The notes beneath the pieces were generated by a model. It worked only from the letters and a program-made list of their open reading frames with translations. It had not been told where the DNA came from and did not search any database. Positions 22,954 to 35,940 of a stretch of 64,000 bases of DNA are shown here, piece after piece. The stretch's first letter is position 1. Each line of letters starts with the position of its first letter. The translations under genes were made by a program, and so were the position numbers. This stretch comes from Sipunculus nudus (taxonomy: Eukaryota > Annelida > Sipuncula > Golfingiida > Sipunculidae), in the NCBI GenBank assembly GCA_026874595.1, contig CM049306.1:4604019-4668018 (forward strand), written 5' to 3'.

Positions 22954-24512
22954 AACAAGTGACCCATGGGTCATGATGCTCAGCTGACTGGAAAAAGATC
23001 TGCAAAAGGAAATTTTATCATCTGAATGGTAGTATATACCCATTCAACTGAACCATAAAACAGATTAACCAACAGGCCAAGATTGTGTCTGTATTTTATA
23101 TATAAAAAATAGAGAAAAAATGCATAAACTTTTAAAAAAATACAGGTGGCTCCACCAGTCTGCAGAAACTAATAAAAACACTTAAAGTTCAATAACCATG
23201 CAAAGAATCATGGTGATCTCTGCATAAGTTGTTCAGATACTTCAGCTTTTGTATCAAATTTTCCATTATTCTGAGGGATACTTCAGAGTCCTAAAGCTTG
23301 AAGGATATGGGTAACAGAGACCTAATTTCAGGTTTCCACAGACACTTTTCATGGGCCTCCTTGCATGACAAGAATGAAAATTCTAGGTCCAGTTGTTACG
23401 ATTTGTACCCTGTTGACAGATAACCACATCTTTAAAGGTTTCAAAAAAAGAGAAAAAAATTCGTAAAAATTTGAAAAAAAAATAGAGGTGACGCATCCAG
23501 TCTGCAGAAACTGATGGAACACCTCATGATCAATACGTATGCCAAAAATCATGACCATCAGTGTTGTAGTTATTGAGATACTGCAGTTTTTGTATAAAAT
23601 TTTTCATTATTCTGGGGGGGGGGGGGGGGGGGGGGCTTGGAGCCATACAGCTTAAAGGATATGGGTAACAGAGACCTAATTTCAGGTTTCCATGGAGACT
23701 TTTCATGGGTCTCCCCTTGTATCAAGAAGGAAGATTTTAGATCCAATTGTTATGATTTGTGCCTTGTTAACAGATGTTCATATCTTTAAAGGTCTCAAAA
23801 ATAGAGAAAAAAATTCATAAAAAAACCTCGAACAAATACAGGTGGTGCCACCAGTCCGCAGAAACTGATGAAACACTCAATGATCAATATCCATGCAAAC
23901 AATTATGGTGATCTCTGCATTAGTTGTTCAGATACTTCAGCTTTTGTATCAAATTTTCCATTATTCTGAGCTTTACTTTGGAGTGCCATAGCTCAAAGGA
24001 TATGGGTAACAGAGACCTAATTTCAGGTTTCCACTGAGACTTTTCATAGGTCCAGTCCTTACGATTTGTACCCTGTTGACAGATAACTACATCCTTGAAG
24101 GTCTCAAAATAGAAAAAAAAAATTGTAAAAATTTGAAAAAATACAGGTTGCGCCACCAGTCTGCAGAAACTGATGGAAAACCACTTGATCAATATGTATG
24201 CCAAAAATCATGACCATCAGTGTTGTAGTTATTGAGATATTGAAGTTTTTGTATGAAATTTTTTACTATTCCTGGGGGGGGGGGGGGGTACTTTGGGGCC
24301 CCATAGCTCGAAGGATATGGGTAACAGAGACCTAATTTCTGGTTTCCAAGGAGATTTTTCATGGACCTCTCAGAATTTCAAGTAACAAGATTCTAGGTCC
24401 AACGGTTACAATTTGTGCCTGGTAAACGGACACCTGGACAGACATACGGACAGACGGACGACGGACAAAGAGTGATCCCTATAGCTCAGATGACTTACAG
24501 TCAGCTGAGCTA
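22954..24512 (+). mobile_element. Pearl/HINE-like element, family A copy 1
   Basis: It begins AACAAGTGACCCATGGGTCA and has GCTCAGCTGA at 22978-22987. It ends with AGCTCAG...CTGAGCT, where TCAGCTGAGC (24501-24510) is the exact inverse of the 5' motif and forms a terminal hairpin. The core is four tandem units of about 300-355 bp, each with a degenerate GGTGGCGCCACC palindrome (near 23147, 23487, 23842, 24144). Poly-G runs sit at 23614-23635 and 24274-24288. There are no genes. The architecture matches pearl elements of bivalves and Helentron-associated elements. Confidence 0.75.
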
Positions 24513-25048
24513 AAAAACAGTATCAAACCTTTTTGAATGCAAATTGGGCATTTACATAGAAACCAAGTGTTTTTAAACGTGATGGTTTCAATACAAATCA
24601 ACAAAATGAGTTGTGCATATGCCAAGTGAATATGTTGAAATATTTCAGACCTTTTTTTGAAACAGAAAAAATCTAGATCCAGGGCTTCCGGGAGGAGATT
24701 ATACATTGGCAACATGCTGTACTTTTTATGTAACAGTGGTCATCTGTACAAACCTGACCATCAGTATCAGAAGGATCTGGTATATGAGCAGAGTAACCTA
24801 CACATTACACCCACCTGATAGGACACCAAGTAACTAGCCATATTAATATTAATACTTACTTAAACATAACCTGGTACATTTATCAAAGTCATTCCAAAGA
24901 AGATCATAAAAATAATCGTTTCATCATCATATACTTTATAAACATCAAAACATACACAACTTTCCTTATTCAATGGCATCTAATATTTTCATTCAATCAC
25001 TCATCGTTTGCATACACTCATTACAAAATCGAATAAGAACTCCCTGTG

Positions 25049-25225
25049 TCATCTATTATTTTTTGATTCTGAATCATTGCTTGTTGCTATGACATCCTCT
25101 TGCATGATGGTGAGACTACTGAGTGGGTTCAGTCGGTGCTTTGGGATGACTTGTGCGAGTTTCTGCCATCTCTTCGGAGGCCAGACAATATACGAAGCCT
25201 TGGCAGTTATCAGCCCCATTGCCAC
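25049..25225 (-). CDS. IMMP2L: IMMP2L last coding exon (mitochondrial inner membrane protease subunit 2)
   Basis: A minus-strand exon begins after a TTCACAG acceptor and encodes 58 residues to a TGA at 25049-25051. The start VAMGLITAKASYIVWPPKRW matches the C-terminal part of animal IMMP2L, including the W-P-P-x-R-W-Q-K-L signature; the last 20 or so residues are not conserved. It joins the exon at 40598-40700 in phase 0. IMMP2L is an S26-family serine/lysine protease that removes sorting signals from intermembrane-space proteins such as cytochrome c1. The intron upstream is about 15.4 kb, full of repeats. The tail is slightly longer than in human. No nearby polyadenylation signal was found. 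Confidence 0.93.
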   Translation of the reverse strand: MAMGLITAKASYIVWPPKRWQKLAQVIPKHRLNPLSSLTIMQEDVIATSNDSESKNNR

Positions 25226-25921
25226 CTGTGAAATAATAACAAAATATACATAAGAACTTGCTGATGAATAACAATGGGAATACTTTACCATTACTGGTGT
25301 AAACTAGAAATTTCTGGCATTGGAGATGCTGTTGAATGATTAGAATCCCCAGACAATTAAGGCATACTGACTTCTAAAAAAGGCCCCCTTCTTCAGAAGT
25401 GTATACTGACAGTTGACAGGGCTAATACCACCAGGGTCAAGGTCATAATTATTTATACATGTCCGACATCTTGGATTAGACAATTTGCTTAAAAATTTTA
25501 AGGAAAGAAAATCATTTAATCAAAAGTTATGGGGTAAATTAAAATCCTATATATTCACAGATTTGACCTTGAAGATCAAACTCAAGGTCACAAGTTTTTG
25601 AAAACATCTGGGATATTGGTGGAAGTATTTTCTTGTCAAATTTGAAGGAAACATATGCAGTATGATATGGGGTTAATAAACATCCCATATATCCTGAAGA
25701 CCAAGCTCAAGATTACCAGTCTTCAAACATGTCTGAGATCTAGGTAGAAAGTTTGTATAAAATTTCAATTAAAGAAAAGAATTGTTGTACTTCAAAAGTT
25801 AAGGGGTTAACAAAAATCCCATGTTTCTGCAGATTTGACCTTACAAAACAATGTCAAGGTCACCAGTCTTCAATCCTGTCTAAGATCTTGGTGGAAATAA
25901 TTTGTGTGTTACATTTGAAAA

Positions 25922-27768
25922 AACTAGATGTGTCTGAACGACACGAATGCCCCCGCCTGGGGCAAATTAGAAACATTTGTTAAATTTTGTAAAATTTTTT
26001 AAGTTCAGGAGGTGTTGTATGGTCAAAAGTAGGTCAACAAGGGCAAAATGCAAACTGTAAAGGGTCATTATCAAGCAACACACCAAAAATCAGGCCAGTA
26101 TATGCAGGCATTGTGAAAAAAAGTCCATATATGTGCATTTATCATGAAAATTTCTGTCTTTCATGAAATTTTCTATGTTCAGGATCTGTCATATGGTGAA
26201 AAATAGGTTAACTGGGACGAAACGCGAACTCAATCTGTAAGTGGTCATTATGCGCCCACAGACCAAACATTAGGCCAGTATCTGTAAGCATTGCATTGCA
26301 AAACTAGAATATTAGCAAAAGTTGATTATCATTTATAAATTTAAATTGGAGAGGTATATACCATGTTTCATAACAATCCACCAAATGCTTCCTGAGAAAT
26401 AAGCTCCTAAGTTTTTTTCTATACTAAGCTCTGTAACCTTGAAAAGTAGGTCAAGATCACCCATCTTTGAACTTGACCAAGATTTTGTAAATATAATGCA
26501 ATAGCACTGAAGAAATGAAGTTCCTGTGTTGAATACCTTTGGAGATATCCTGCACAAAAGGCCAAAATTGAAAAAATCCGATAAAATTTCATTAAAAAAT
26601 CAGAAATTGCAGGTGGCGCCACCGAAATTGTGCAGCACATACAGACCATCAGTCCCAATGGTCATAGTAAGTTTTGTGAAAATGCACACAATGGTTCCTG
26701 AGATATAAACTTCTGAGTGTTTTTCTATAATCAGCTCTAAAAAGTAGAAAAATGGGTCAAGGTCACCCATCTTCGAACTTGACTGAGATTTTATCGATAT
26801 ACATCTTGACTGATGAAATAAAATTCCAACGGTGAATCCTTTTAGAGATATCCCGCTCACAAGGTATAAGTTAACAGACGCAGAACGGACGGACGGACAG
26901 ACACCGACAGACAGATGGACGGACAGACAGACGGACAGCTTGGGTGACGACAATAGCCCATCAGCCTATGAGCTGAGGGCTAAAAACGGCTGTACATTTG
27001 TATTTGTCATGAAAGTTTAGGAGCTGTAAAACGGTCAAAAGTAGGTCAACTGGGACGAAACGCTAACTCGATCTGTAACTGGTCTATATCTGCCCACACT
27101 TAAAAAATCAGGCCAATATCTGCAGGCATTGCGAAAAAAAGTCTGTACATGTGTATAATTGTCATGAAAATTTCTATGTCATGAATTTTTCTAAGTTTAG
27201 GAGCCGTAAAACGGTCAAAAGTAGGTCAACCGGGACGAAACGCGAACTCGATCTGTAACTGGTCATTATCTGCCCACACACCAAAAATCAGGCCAATATC
27301 TGCAGGCATTGTGAAAAAAAGTCCGTACATGTGTATTTGTCATGAAAATTTCTATTTTTCATGAATTTTTCTATGTTCAGGAGCCGTAAAACGGTCAAAA
27401 GTAGGTCAACCGGGACAAACGCGAACTTGATCTGTAACTGGTCATTATCTGCCCACACACCAAAAATCAGGCCAATATCTGCAGGCATTGCGAAAAAAAG
27501 TCCGTACATGTGTATTTGTCATGAAAATTTCTATTTTCATGAAATTTTCTAAGTTTTGGAGCCGTAAAACGGTCAAAAATAGGTCAACTGGGACAAAACG
27601 CGAACTCGATCTGTAACTGGTCATTATCTGCCCACACACCAAAAATCAGGCCAATATCTGCAGGCATTGCGAAAAAAAGTCCGTACAACTGTTTGATTTC
27701 GGAATGACGGAATGACGGACATGGGTAAAACTATATGCCCCGGCCACTTTGTTGCGGGGGCATAAAAA
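25922..27768 (+). mobile_element. Pearl/HINE-like element, family B
   Basis: It begins AACTAGATGTGTCTGAAC and carries ATGCCCCCGC at 25947-25956. Near the end GCGGGGGCAT (27754-27763) is the exact inverse and pairs with ATGCCCCGGC just before it as a hairpin. The core is tandem units of about 180 bp (markers GTAAAACGGTC near 27031, 27211, 27391, 27569), interrupted by another element at 26302-26986. No coding capacity. Confidence 0.75.
26302..26986 (+). mobile_element. Nested pearl-like element (family D)
   Basis: It begins AACTAGAAT like families B and C and interrupts a 180-bp unit of family B. It carries one perfect GGTGGCGCCACC at 26612-26623 and a run of GACGGACAGAC motifs (about 26880-26940). 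It ends with the hairpin AGCCCATCAGC...GCTGAGGGCT followed by AAAAAC. Because the family B repeat resumes directly afterwards, both boundaries are fairly well fixed. Confidence 0.65.
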
Positions 27769-27905
27769 TCCAGAAAAAGGAACAAATCCAGATTCAGGAA
27801 ATAGTAGATAAAGGGAGAAATCCAGATTAATGAACAGATAAGATAAAGGGACAGATCCAGATAAAGGGATAGATCCAGATAAAAGGGCACATCCAGACAA
27901 AATTG
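27769..27905. repeat. Short degenerate tandem repeat
   Basis: Copies of ATCCAGATAAAGGGACAG-like units of about 18-19 bp follow immediately after family B. Peptides from it are Leu/Asp/Ser repeats and not a gene. Confidence 0.7.
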
Positions 27906-29469
27906 CAGGCACAGGGTCATCCTGGTTCATTCTTTGTTCAGTGATTGTTCTAACATAATCTTAATGATAAAGACGAAGTTTCAAAATATATGACCAAAAC
28001 TTTGGAAAAGGGGGTGTAACAACAACAATTTGTCAAGAAAAAAGGTAACTGGTAGTAAACAGTAACAAATTATTGTAAAATATTCATGTAAATCTCCTAG
28101 GCCTCCATTTCCTAAATAAGCTAAATAAAAGACCTACTTATTTAAGGAAATGACAATGCAGGTGAAAGCAACAGATCTGATTCAGGATTAAAACTTTTAT
28201 TTATGTCTGTAATAACATGGCAATAAAATGTCACTTGGTCATAAAAGTTGACATAAAGCCCCCTTATAATACCCGTGGTGTATACACAGCTCTAGAAGCC
28301 ATGGGCCAGAAAACCAGATAGATTTATCACATTACATGTCTGACCAACCACCGATACCTCACATATTTATGTCTCTGGGTTATTGGATTATATCCGTCTA
28401 CTGCTGGGCATTTGGAAATTATTAAAAAAATATAAAAAGTAATAAATACACATCATGTCATGCTTGAAGAAAAATAAACAAAGAATTTTTCTTTTGAGTA
28501 GAATCGTGAACACAAAACAAGCTGCAATAGTTTTGATTGGAATTGGCCAGATAAGCAACAAAAAGTAATAGAGGAAGGTCACATTGACTTCATATTGATT
28601 GGGTGCCCGGGGGTTGTGGCCTCTTGAGGATATGGGCACATTTATTGCATTCTGTCTGCTGAGTCTGGTAGAGCTCAGTTACCCAGAGACGATCACGCAG
28701 TTCTGACAGACACTAATTTGGTCCCTCTCTGGACCATAACTCCATCCTAGTGATACCAGGAATTTCCTGATATATGGGATAAAAGACTGCAGTCATCCTA
28801 AATTAGATTTGCTCAAGCTCTAGAAGCGGATCAACTATACGGTGTATCTAGAAGCCTGTAATTTTACACAACAACTGTCTGATGAACAGAGATCCATATC
28901 TGCCTGACCTCATGTAATGTACATTTCTTGTGAGCACTCTCTCAACACTACCTCAAAATAGGCCTACATTTTCCTTAGAAATTTGTATAACCAAAAGTAA
29001 GAATAAATAAAGAAAATTTTTAGATGATGCGAAACTCAAAGATGCTGATATCATGTAACTTTATTACTGCTAAAATATGTCCTCTTTCTTACAAAATTCA
29101 AACCTTGTGAGAAAATCCTGTAATCTAATGGCCCCTGGGCTGTGGTGCTAAGCTGAAACTGACACCTTATTAAAGGCAACAGCACATAGATAAAGGTAAC
29201 AATGACCATGGCTGCTATGATAAGCGCCAATACAATTATTGATGATTTTAATAATAACTTTATACAGCAAACCAGACAAGTTTTATTTATTTTAGAGATA
29301 TTAAATTTGTTAGACCTCATATAATCAAAATACCTGTCAAATTTGGTACAGATGACTGTGGTTGTACATCAGATTTTTACTGACTGACATGTCATGTATG
29401 CCAACACTAGAAAGCATCAACTTCTGCAATCAGGGAAATTTTTCTGGTCAAGTGAAGATGCATTTTAAA

Positions 29470-31326
29470 AACAAGGGACCCATGGGTCACAGCGCTCAGC
29501 TGAAGTTTGAAATTTTTGCAAATGCAAAATATGCAAAATAATCTATTATATATATAAGCATATAAGAAGCTAAGAGGAAAGGGGAACTTCTACTTGGTTA
29601 AAGTAAAGTTCAAAATATATGATTGCAAAACTTATACTCTGACAAGACTGTCATGAAGAAAAACAGTAAAAGTTTTGAGATACTGTGATACAAATGAACA
29701 ATTTTCAAACGGACAGGCAAGCTGTGGACAGAAGGGACTAATACCTTTATTTCACTTTCAAGGGAATAATGCATTTAAGTTTATTTTAAGCCTATTTTTA
29801 GCATATCCCTTTTTCAGTTAATAGTTTTACCAGATTCATTTTTTCTATTGACAAGTTTTAAAATTTGTTATAAAAAAACCAAGTGAAAATATTAGTTAAA
29901 ATATCAGAATTCTAAGTTACAATCATTATTTATCCAGAGTCTAGCTCATATCGGGTCATATTATGCATACACATATATTTTATTATTTTTAAATCACAAA
30001 TGTTTAAACTGAATTTAAAAGAAAATAATGCCACAACATGGCATCTTCAAGATTATTCCTTGAATCACTATTAAAAAGTTTTGCACATCGGAGTTTTCAG
30101 TACATGCTTAATTTTATTTGCTGAAATAAAATATTAAGTAAATTTGATAAAATATAATTATCTTTTCAAATAAAGTATACACACTGTTGGTAAAATGAGG
30201 GACAAACAATATCTTTGTGCTTATTACTATCTCAGCTATAATTTAATACTGGAATTAATAGTCAATTTCACTTCTGGTTAAGTTTTTACTCTTCTGAAGT
30301 AAGGAATTACTGATATGATGAACATCCACACTTTAATAGCAATATACCACTTTGTGGACACAATTAAATGTGCACTTTAATCATTGTAACCCTGTACAAT
30401 AAAAAAATCTTAAATGCAGCATAGCCTAGATAAGAATGAATCAAATACAGAAAATTATAACATTCATCTAGTTTATGAACCATATGGGGGGGGGGGGGGG
30501 GAGTGCAGGGCAGAAGGGAAGCCTGCTAGTAGTGGCCAAGCTGAGCCAAGGCAGGCTGCCTGGATTAGGTTACATAACACAAGTGAAGGCTGTAATACTA
30601 GGTGGGCTAGATGTAAACAACACTTGACATGGTGTATGGAAACTTGAATAAAAGCAACTCCATTCCTTTGAAATTTCAGATTTTAAAAGATTAAATCCTT
30701 ATGTATATATGCTGAGAAAATTAAATCAACAGTGCTTCCTGGGAAAAAATGTGCCGTTGCCAAAATCGGAAAAAAATTAAGGTAATGATTTTTTATTTAT
30801 GCTAATAACTTGAACAATTTGCAAAATTCAGATATAATTTTGGGGACATAACTGAATCTTGATTAAATAAAGTTATATCCCTGAAAAAAAAGTCTCCAGC
30901 TTCAGCAATTCTCATGTTAAGTGAGTAAATATATTTCCTGATTTTTTTTAAAAATTGCATTATATTTGGGTCCATAACTTCAACACAATAAGCAATACTG
31001 ACCTAATTTTTAATATGTTCATAGAAAATGTATGGAAGAATATGAATACTAAATATGATCAAAACAGATCAGTGGTTTTGATATTAGGCAGTCTTGAAGT
31101 GTAACAATGGCTTTTTTTATGGAAAAAGGAGGTTTTTCCTTAATATCTTGAAGGAACGAAGTCCTAGTGACCCAATTTTCAGTATGGAAGGAGATTTTGG
31201 GGACATCTAACTGTATGCAAAATTTTGGATTTCTAAGTACACATGGTTTCAAAACGTGCCCTGTGAACGGCTGGACAGACAAAGGGCCACAACTATAGCT
31301 CAGATGACTTATAGTCAGCTGAGCTA
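29470..31326 (+). mobile_element. Pearl/HINE-like element, family A copy 2
   Basis: It begins ACAAGGGACCCATGGGTCAC with GCTCAGCTGA at 29494-29503. It ends with ATAGCTCAGATGACTTATAG and TCAGCTGAGC at 31315-31324, the same terminal hairpin as copy 1. The interior is AT-rich with a G run at 30486-30501. It has fewer recognisable tandem units than copy 1. Confidence 0.7.
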
Positions 31327-33299
31327 ATAACTCAGCTAATTTTAAATGAATTGAATTCCACTTGGTCTATTGTAAGGAAAGATTAGTAATTAAAAATATA
31401 AATAGTGCTGATAGTGCTCATATTGTGGCAGGTTTATAGATACAGAGATACCACCTGAAACTTACATATTCAAACACCAACCATGATGACATCTCTGGCC
31501 TGCTCTATACACATCAAGCCATTTCTATTTTTCAGCGTGGCCTATGGATGTCTGGATTTTGTTTCATTTTTACAATGTGTACATGTAGACTACATTAGTT
31601 ATACCATTGATGTATGATCATCACTTGATTCAAAAGGATATATTTTATTATCTTATTACATCTAATCATTATTCATGAATCTCACACAACTGATGCAATT
31701 AAAGTGAAATCATAGCAAAATAAAACTTGTATTCCCAAATGAATTTCAAATTTCAGCAACTGATTAGCTCTAATAAACCATTTTATAATACATTTGACCC
31801 TCTAAAGGCTTCTATTAGCAGTTTCAAACATCAGCTTAAACAATTGCTCACATAGTTTCACTGTGATTGTCAAGAACCAGATGCAGGATTATCTATTGTT
31901 TGTACAGCTGTTTCCCATCAAGAAACATACACTGGTACTGACATCTGTCGGAAGACACTGCTGTTGGTAAGCATTAAGAAAGGGGAGTCTGGAGCATGGT
32001 TATATAAATATGGTGATCTAAATAATCTACAGGTGATCCACAGGTGGTGGAGGTATGTGCTCTTTGTGAGCTCTCTAACTGGATTTAGATACTGGGGGAG
32101 AGGGCTTAACAAGGGAAGAATAGCTACAATTTACATATTTCATAAGTCCCCATTTTTCTGTCTATTTGTGGTGTTAGAAATTTTGTCTATTAACTACACT
32201 CTGCAAAGAACAGGTTTCTCACTAACTACTGATAGAGGACTGACAAAGTAAACCCCCGATATCTATTTCCACCTCTACTCATGTGGTAACTAACACCTGC
32301 CAGAGGATGTTTTATCCCCTACGCAGATTCTGGCCCTTCTTCTGAAAGCCACAGATACCCAGCCGAGGCTTACTTGCACACACGACACTATTTTGTATCA
32401 ATGTGGTACAAAAACACTGAAAACCACAGGGACTGCTACAGTGACAAGTAGCTTTTTGCATAAGCAGAAAAATTGTACCCATTTATGTTCAGCATGCAGG
32501 GTAGAATTTTCTTCTCAAGCCTGAGCTAGTCTAAAAAGCTTCATTTATCAAATCCCCGTGAGGTTTCCCCATCGTCTGCTTGGGAGTGGGAAAGAGGCTC
32601 ACTATGGAAGATTATCCCCGTTGATCTGTTCCCGCAATCAATTCTGGTCTCCAGATCCTGCTTTCAATTACGCCACGTCTCAAGTAATCAGTCTATACCA
32701 GCGGTGCCTCCTGAGAACTGATAAACAGGTCACATGATCTGCTGATGCTCCGATATCAAACCATATCAAGTGATATGAATAAAAGGAACTCCTGTATCTC
32801 AAATCCCAAAACTTTCCACTCACAGCAAAGTTCTGCACTCTTCAGAGCATTATAAGTTCTTAGGGAATATTTGAAAACAGAATTCCATGGTTTTTATGCA
32901 CTGTGTTAGTTATTACTGTGGTATATCTTCAAAAGTAAAGGGCATGGAAAGCTTGAATTATTTGCTTAAGACCAATCCCTTGTGTCAGATAAACCTGCCT
33001 TCAAAGAAAATTTATATTTTTGTTTATTTATTTTTTTAATTTTTTTAATAAATGTTATTGCAGAAAAATCATACAATACACATTTCACACATAATTGTAA
33101 ACAATCACATCAAATACAATATATACAATACATACAATTTATACAAAGCATATTGCCTGGATATAATGGTTATAATAATATCAAAGAGAATATTTGTTAC
33201 TGCATTAATGTACATATGTACACTTTTTGATATACTTAAAAGTCCTCAAAAGAATATTCTCCTCTCATACATGAAAACCTGTGAGGACCCACATTATCA

Positions 33300-34830
33300 G
33301 GTTCCCTCTTATGGTGTATCCTGTTTATTTGGAAGATAATTAATGTGCCACTCTAAGGGTGTATCCTGTGTATTTGGAATAGATTCAATGTGCCACTCTT
33401 ATGGTGTATCCTCTGTATTTAGAAGAGATTCAACGTGCCACTCTAAGGGTGTATCCTGTGTATTTGGAATAGATTCAATGTACCACTCTTATGGTGTATC
33501 CTGTGTATTTGGAATAGATTCAATGTACCACTCTTATGGTGTATCCTGTGTATTTGGAATAGATTCAAAGTGCCACTCTTATGGTGTATCCTGTGTATTT
33601 AGAAGAGATTCAACGTGCCACTCTTATGGTGTATCCTGTGTTTTTACGAGATATTCAATGTGCCACTCTAAGGGTGTATCCTGTGTATTTGGAATAGATT
33701 CAATGTACCACTCTTATGGTGTATCCTGTGTATTTGGAATAGATTCAAAGTGCCACTCTTATGGTGTATCCTCTGTATTTAGAAGAGATTCAACGTGCCA
33801 CTCTTATGGTGTATCCTGTGTATTTAGAAAAGATTCAATGTGCCACTCTTATGGTGTATCCTGTGTATTTAGGAGATATTCAATGTGCCACTATAAGGGT
33901 GTATCCTGTGTATTTGGAATAGATTCAATGTGCCACTCTTATGGTGTATCCTGTTTATTTGGACGATATTCAATGTGCCACTCTAAGGGTGTATCCTGTG
34001 TATTTGGAATAGATTCAATGTGCCACTCTTATGGTGTATCCTGTGTATTTGGAATAGATTCAAAGTGCCACTCTTATGGTGTATCCTGTGTATTTAGAAG
34101 AGATTCAATGTGCCACTCTTATGGTGTATCCTGTGTATTTAGGAGATATTCAATGTGCCACTATAAGGGTGTATCATGTGTATTTGGAATAGATTCAATG
34201 TGCCACTCTTATTGTGTATCCTGTGTATTTAGAAGAGATTCAATGTGCCACTCTTATGGTGTATCCTGTGTATTTAGAAGAGATTCAATGTGCCATTCTA
34301 ATGGTGTATTCTATGTATTTAGAAGAGATTCAATGAGCCACTCTTACTATGTATCCTGTGTATTTAGAAGAGATTTAATGTGCCATTCTAATGGTGTATC
34401 CTGTGTATTTAGGAGATATTCAATGTGCCACTATAAGGGTGTATCATGTGTATTTGGAATAGATTCAATGTGCCACTCTTATGGTGTATCCTGTGTATTT
34501 AGTAGAGATTCAATGTGCCACTCTTATGGTGTATCCTGTGTATTTAGGAGATATTCAATGTGCCACTATAAGGGTGTATCATGTGTATTTGGAATAGATT
34601 CAATGTGCCACTCTTATGGTGTATCCTGTGTATTTAGAAGAGATTCAATGTGCCACTCTTATGGTGTATCCTGTGTATTTAGAAGAGATTCAATGTGCCA
34701 TTCTAATGGTGTATTCTATGTATTTAGAAGAGATTCAATGAGCCACTCTTACTATGTATCCTGTGTATTTAGAAGAGATTCAATGTGCCACTCTTAGGGT
34801 GTATCCTGTGCATTTGGAACCATTGAATGT
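33300..34830. repeat. 45-bp minisatellite, about 34 copies
   Basis: A 45-bp unit containing GGTGTATCCTGTGTATTT is repeated with variants, and blocks of several units recur together (a higher-order pattern). Because 45 is divisible by three, one plus frame stays open for 484 codons. No start context, flanking exon or family supports a protein, so it is treated as non-coding. Confidence 0.92.
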
Positions 34831-35289
34831 GAAGGTCACATCTTGGATCATAACAGTGTAACTCTCAGTGGGACTTTTACCTATTGTGTATGTCAACTGG
34901 GATCACTAGTACATTTGTACGTAATATAAAAAATAAATTGTAACAACAATATAGGACAAGTAATCTATAGCCAGTCGTGCATTTTATCTTATTTCTCTAC
35001 TCGAGCATAATGGGTTCTGCAACTAACATAATGAATTTTTATCACATCAAAATATATGTATGATTACATATCTTACATACACTATAGACATGTATAACAC
35101 AGCTGCTATAGCAATCTTGTATGAATGGCATGAAATATGAACCAATAAACCTGGGTTCTCATATATGTGCACTTATTTATAATTGTATCAGCCTAGCATA
35201 TGCACAAATTAATTATCTATAATATTATTTCCAGACTCATCACTACAGAGATAGGATTGTACAGATAGTCCATGAGCCAGTCGGGTTGG

Positions 35290-35940
35290 TCGGTACCATC
35301 CGAGGAGAATAATTCTCATTGTGATATTTGGCAAGGTATAAATCCCTAGGGTTTGAAAATATGTGATAGCATTGCATCGGTGGTAGCTTTTTGTGTGTAT
35401 CACCCTCTTTATATGCCCACCCTCAAACAAATGTATTGCATCAACGGGGTAAAACATAGGGGGGTAGGGGTAACTCTTTTTTATATAACTTGGTAACTCT
35501 TTTGCAAACATGATGATGTTGATACAATTTTCAAGTTCACGTAGGGGTCAACAAGTGCGAGTATGAAAAATATTTAAATCTCCCATTGCTGAAACACTTT
35601 TCATTTGCAAAAAGTTTTCTATGTCAATTAAGGTATAAGAAATATAGCGGTTTGTATTATTCCAAAGGAAAGAATTGGATCTGGGATTTAAACTGATATG
35701 CCATATGCGTTCTATTGTACATTTGCACCTACTGACACGGGGTAGTAAATGTACTGGTGACGTTTCGTTGCATTGGCCTTTTGTAGATCTAAGTTGGGGT
35801 AGGTTTAACATTTTTGGTTGTAACATTTGTGATACTTAAAATAAAAATACAAATGACCTATCTATGGAAAGTTTATTTGATTTACATTTTAAAAAGACAC
35901 TAAATATGATTACCTTGACTTTTTAAGGTCAGGAAGTGGT
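35290..35940 (+). repeat. Dispersed repeat, copy 1 of an inverted pair
   Basis: It matches the reverse complement of 39830-40450 over most of its length. Shared words include ATGTGTGATAGCATTG, GGGGTAGTAAATGTAC, TTGTAACATTTG and AAAATACAAATGACCTA. The family is not recognised. Two minus-strand open frames here (35209-35511 and 35548-35826) show no known domain and are probably fortuitous. Confidence 0.7.

Noticed and set aside
33343-34797. 484-codon Cys-rich repetitive protein
   Set aside because: A 45-bp unit divisible by three explains the open frame; no domain, splice sites or transcript signals support a gene.
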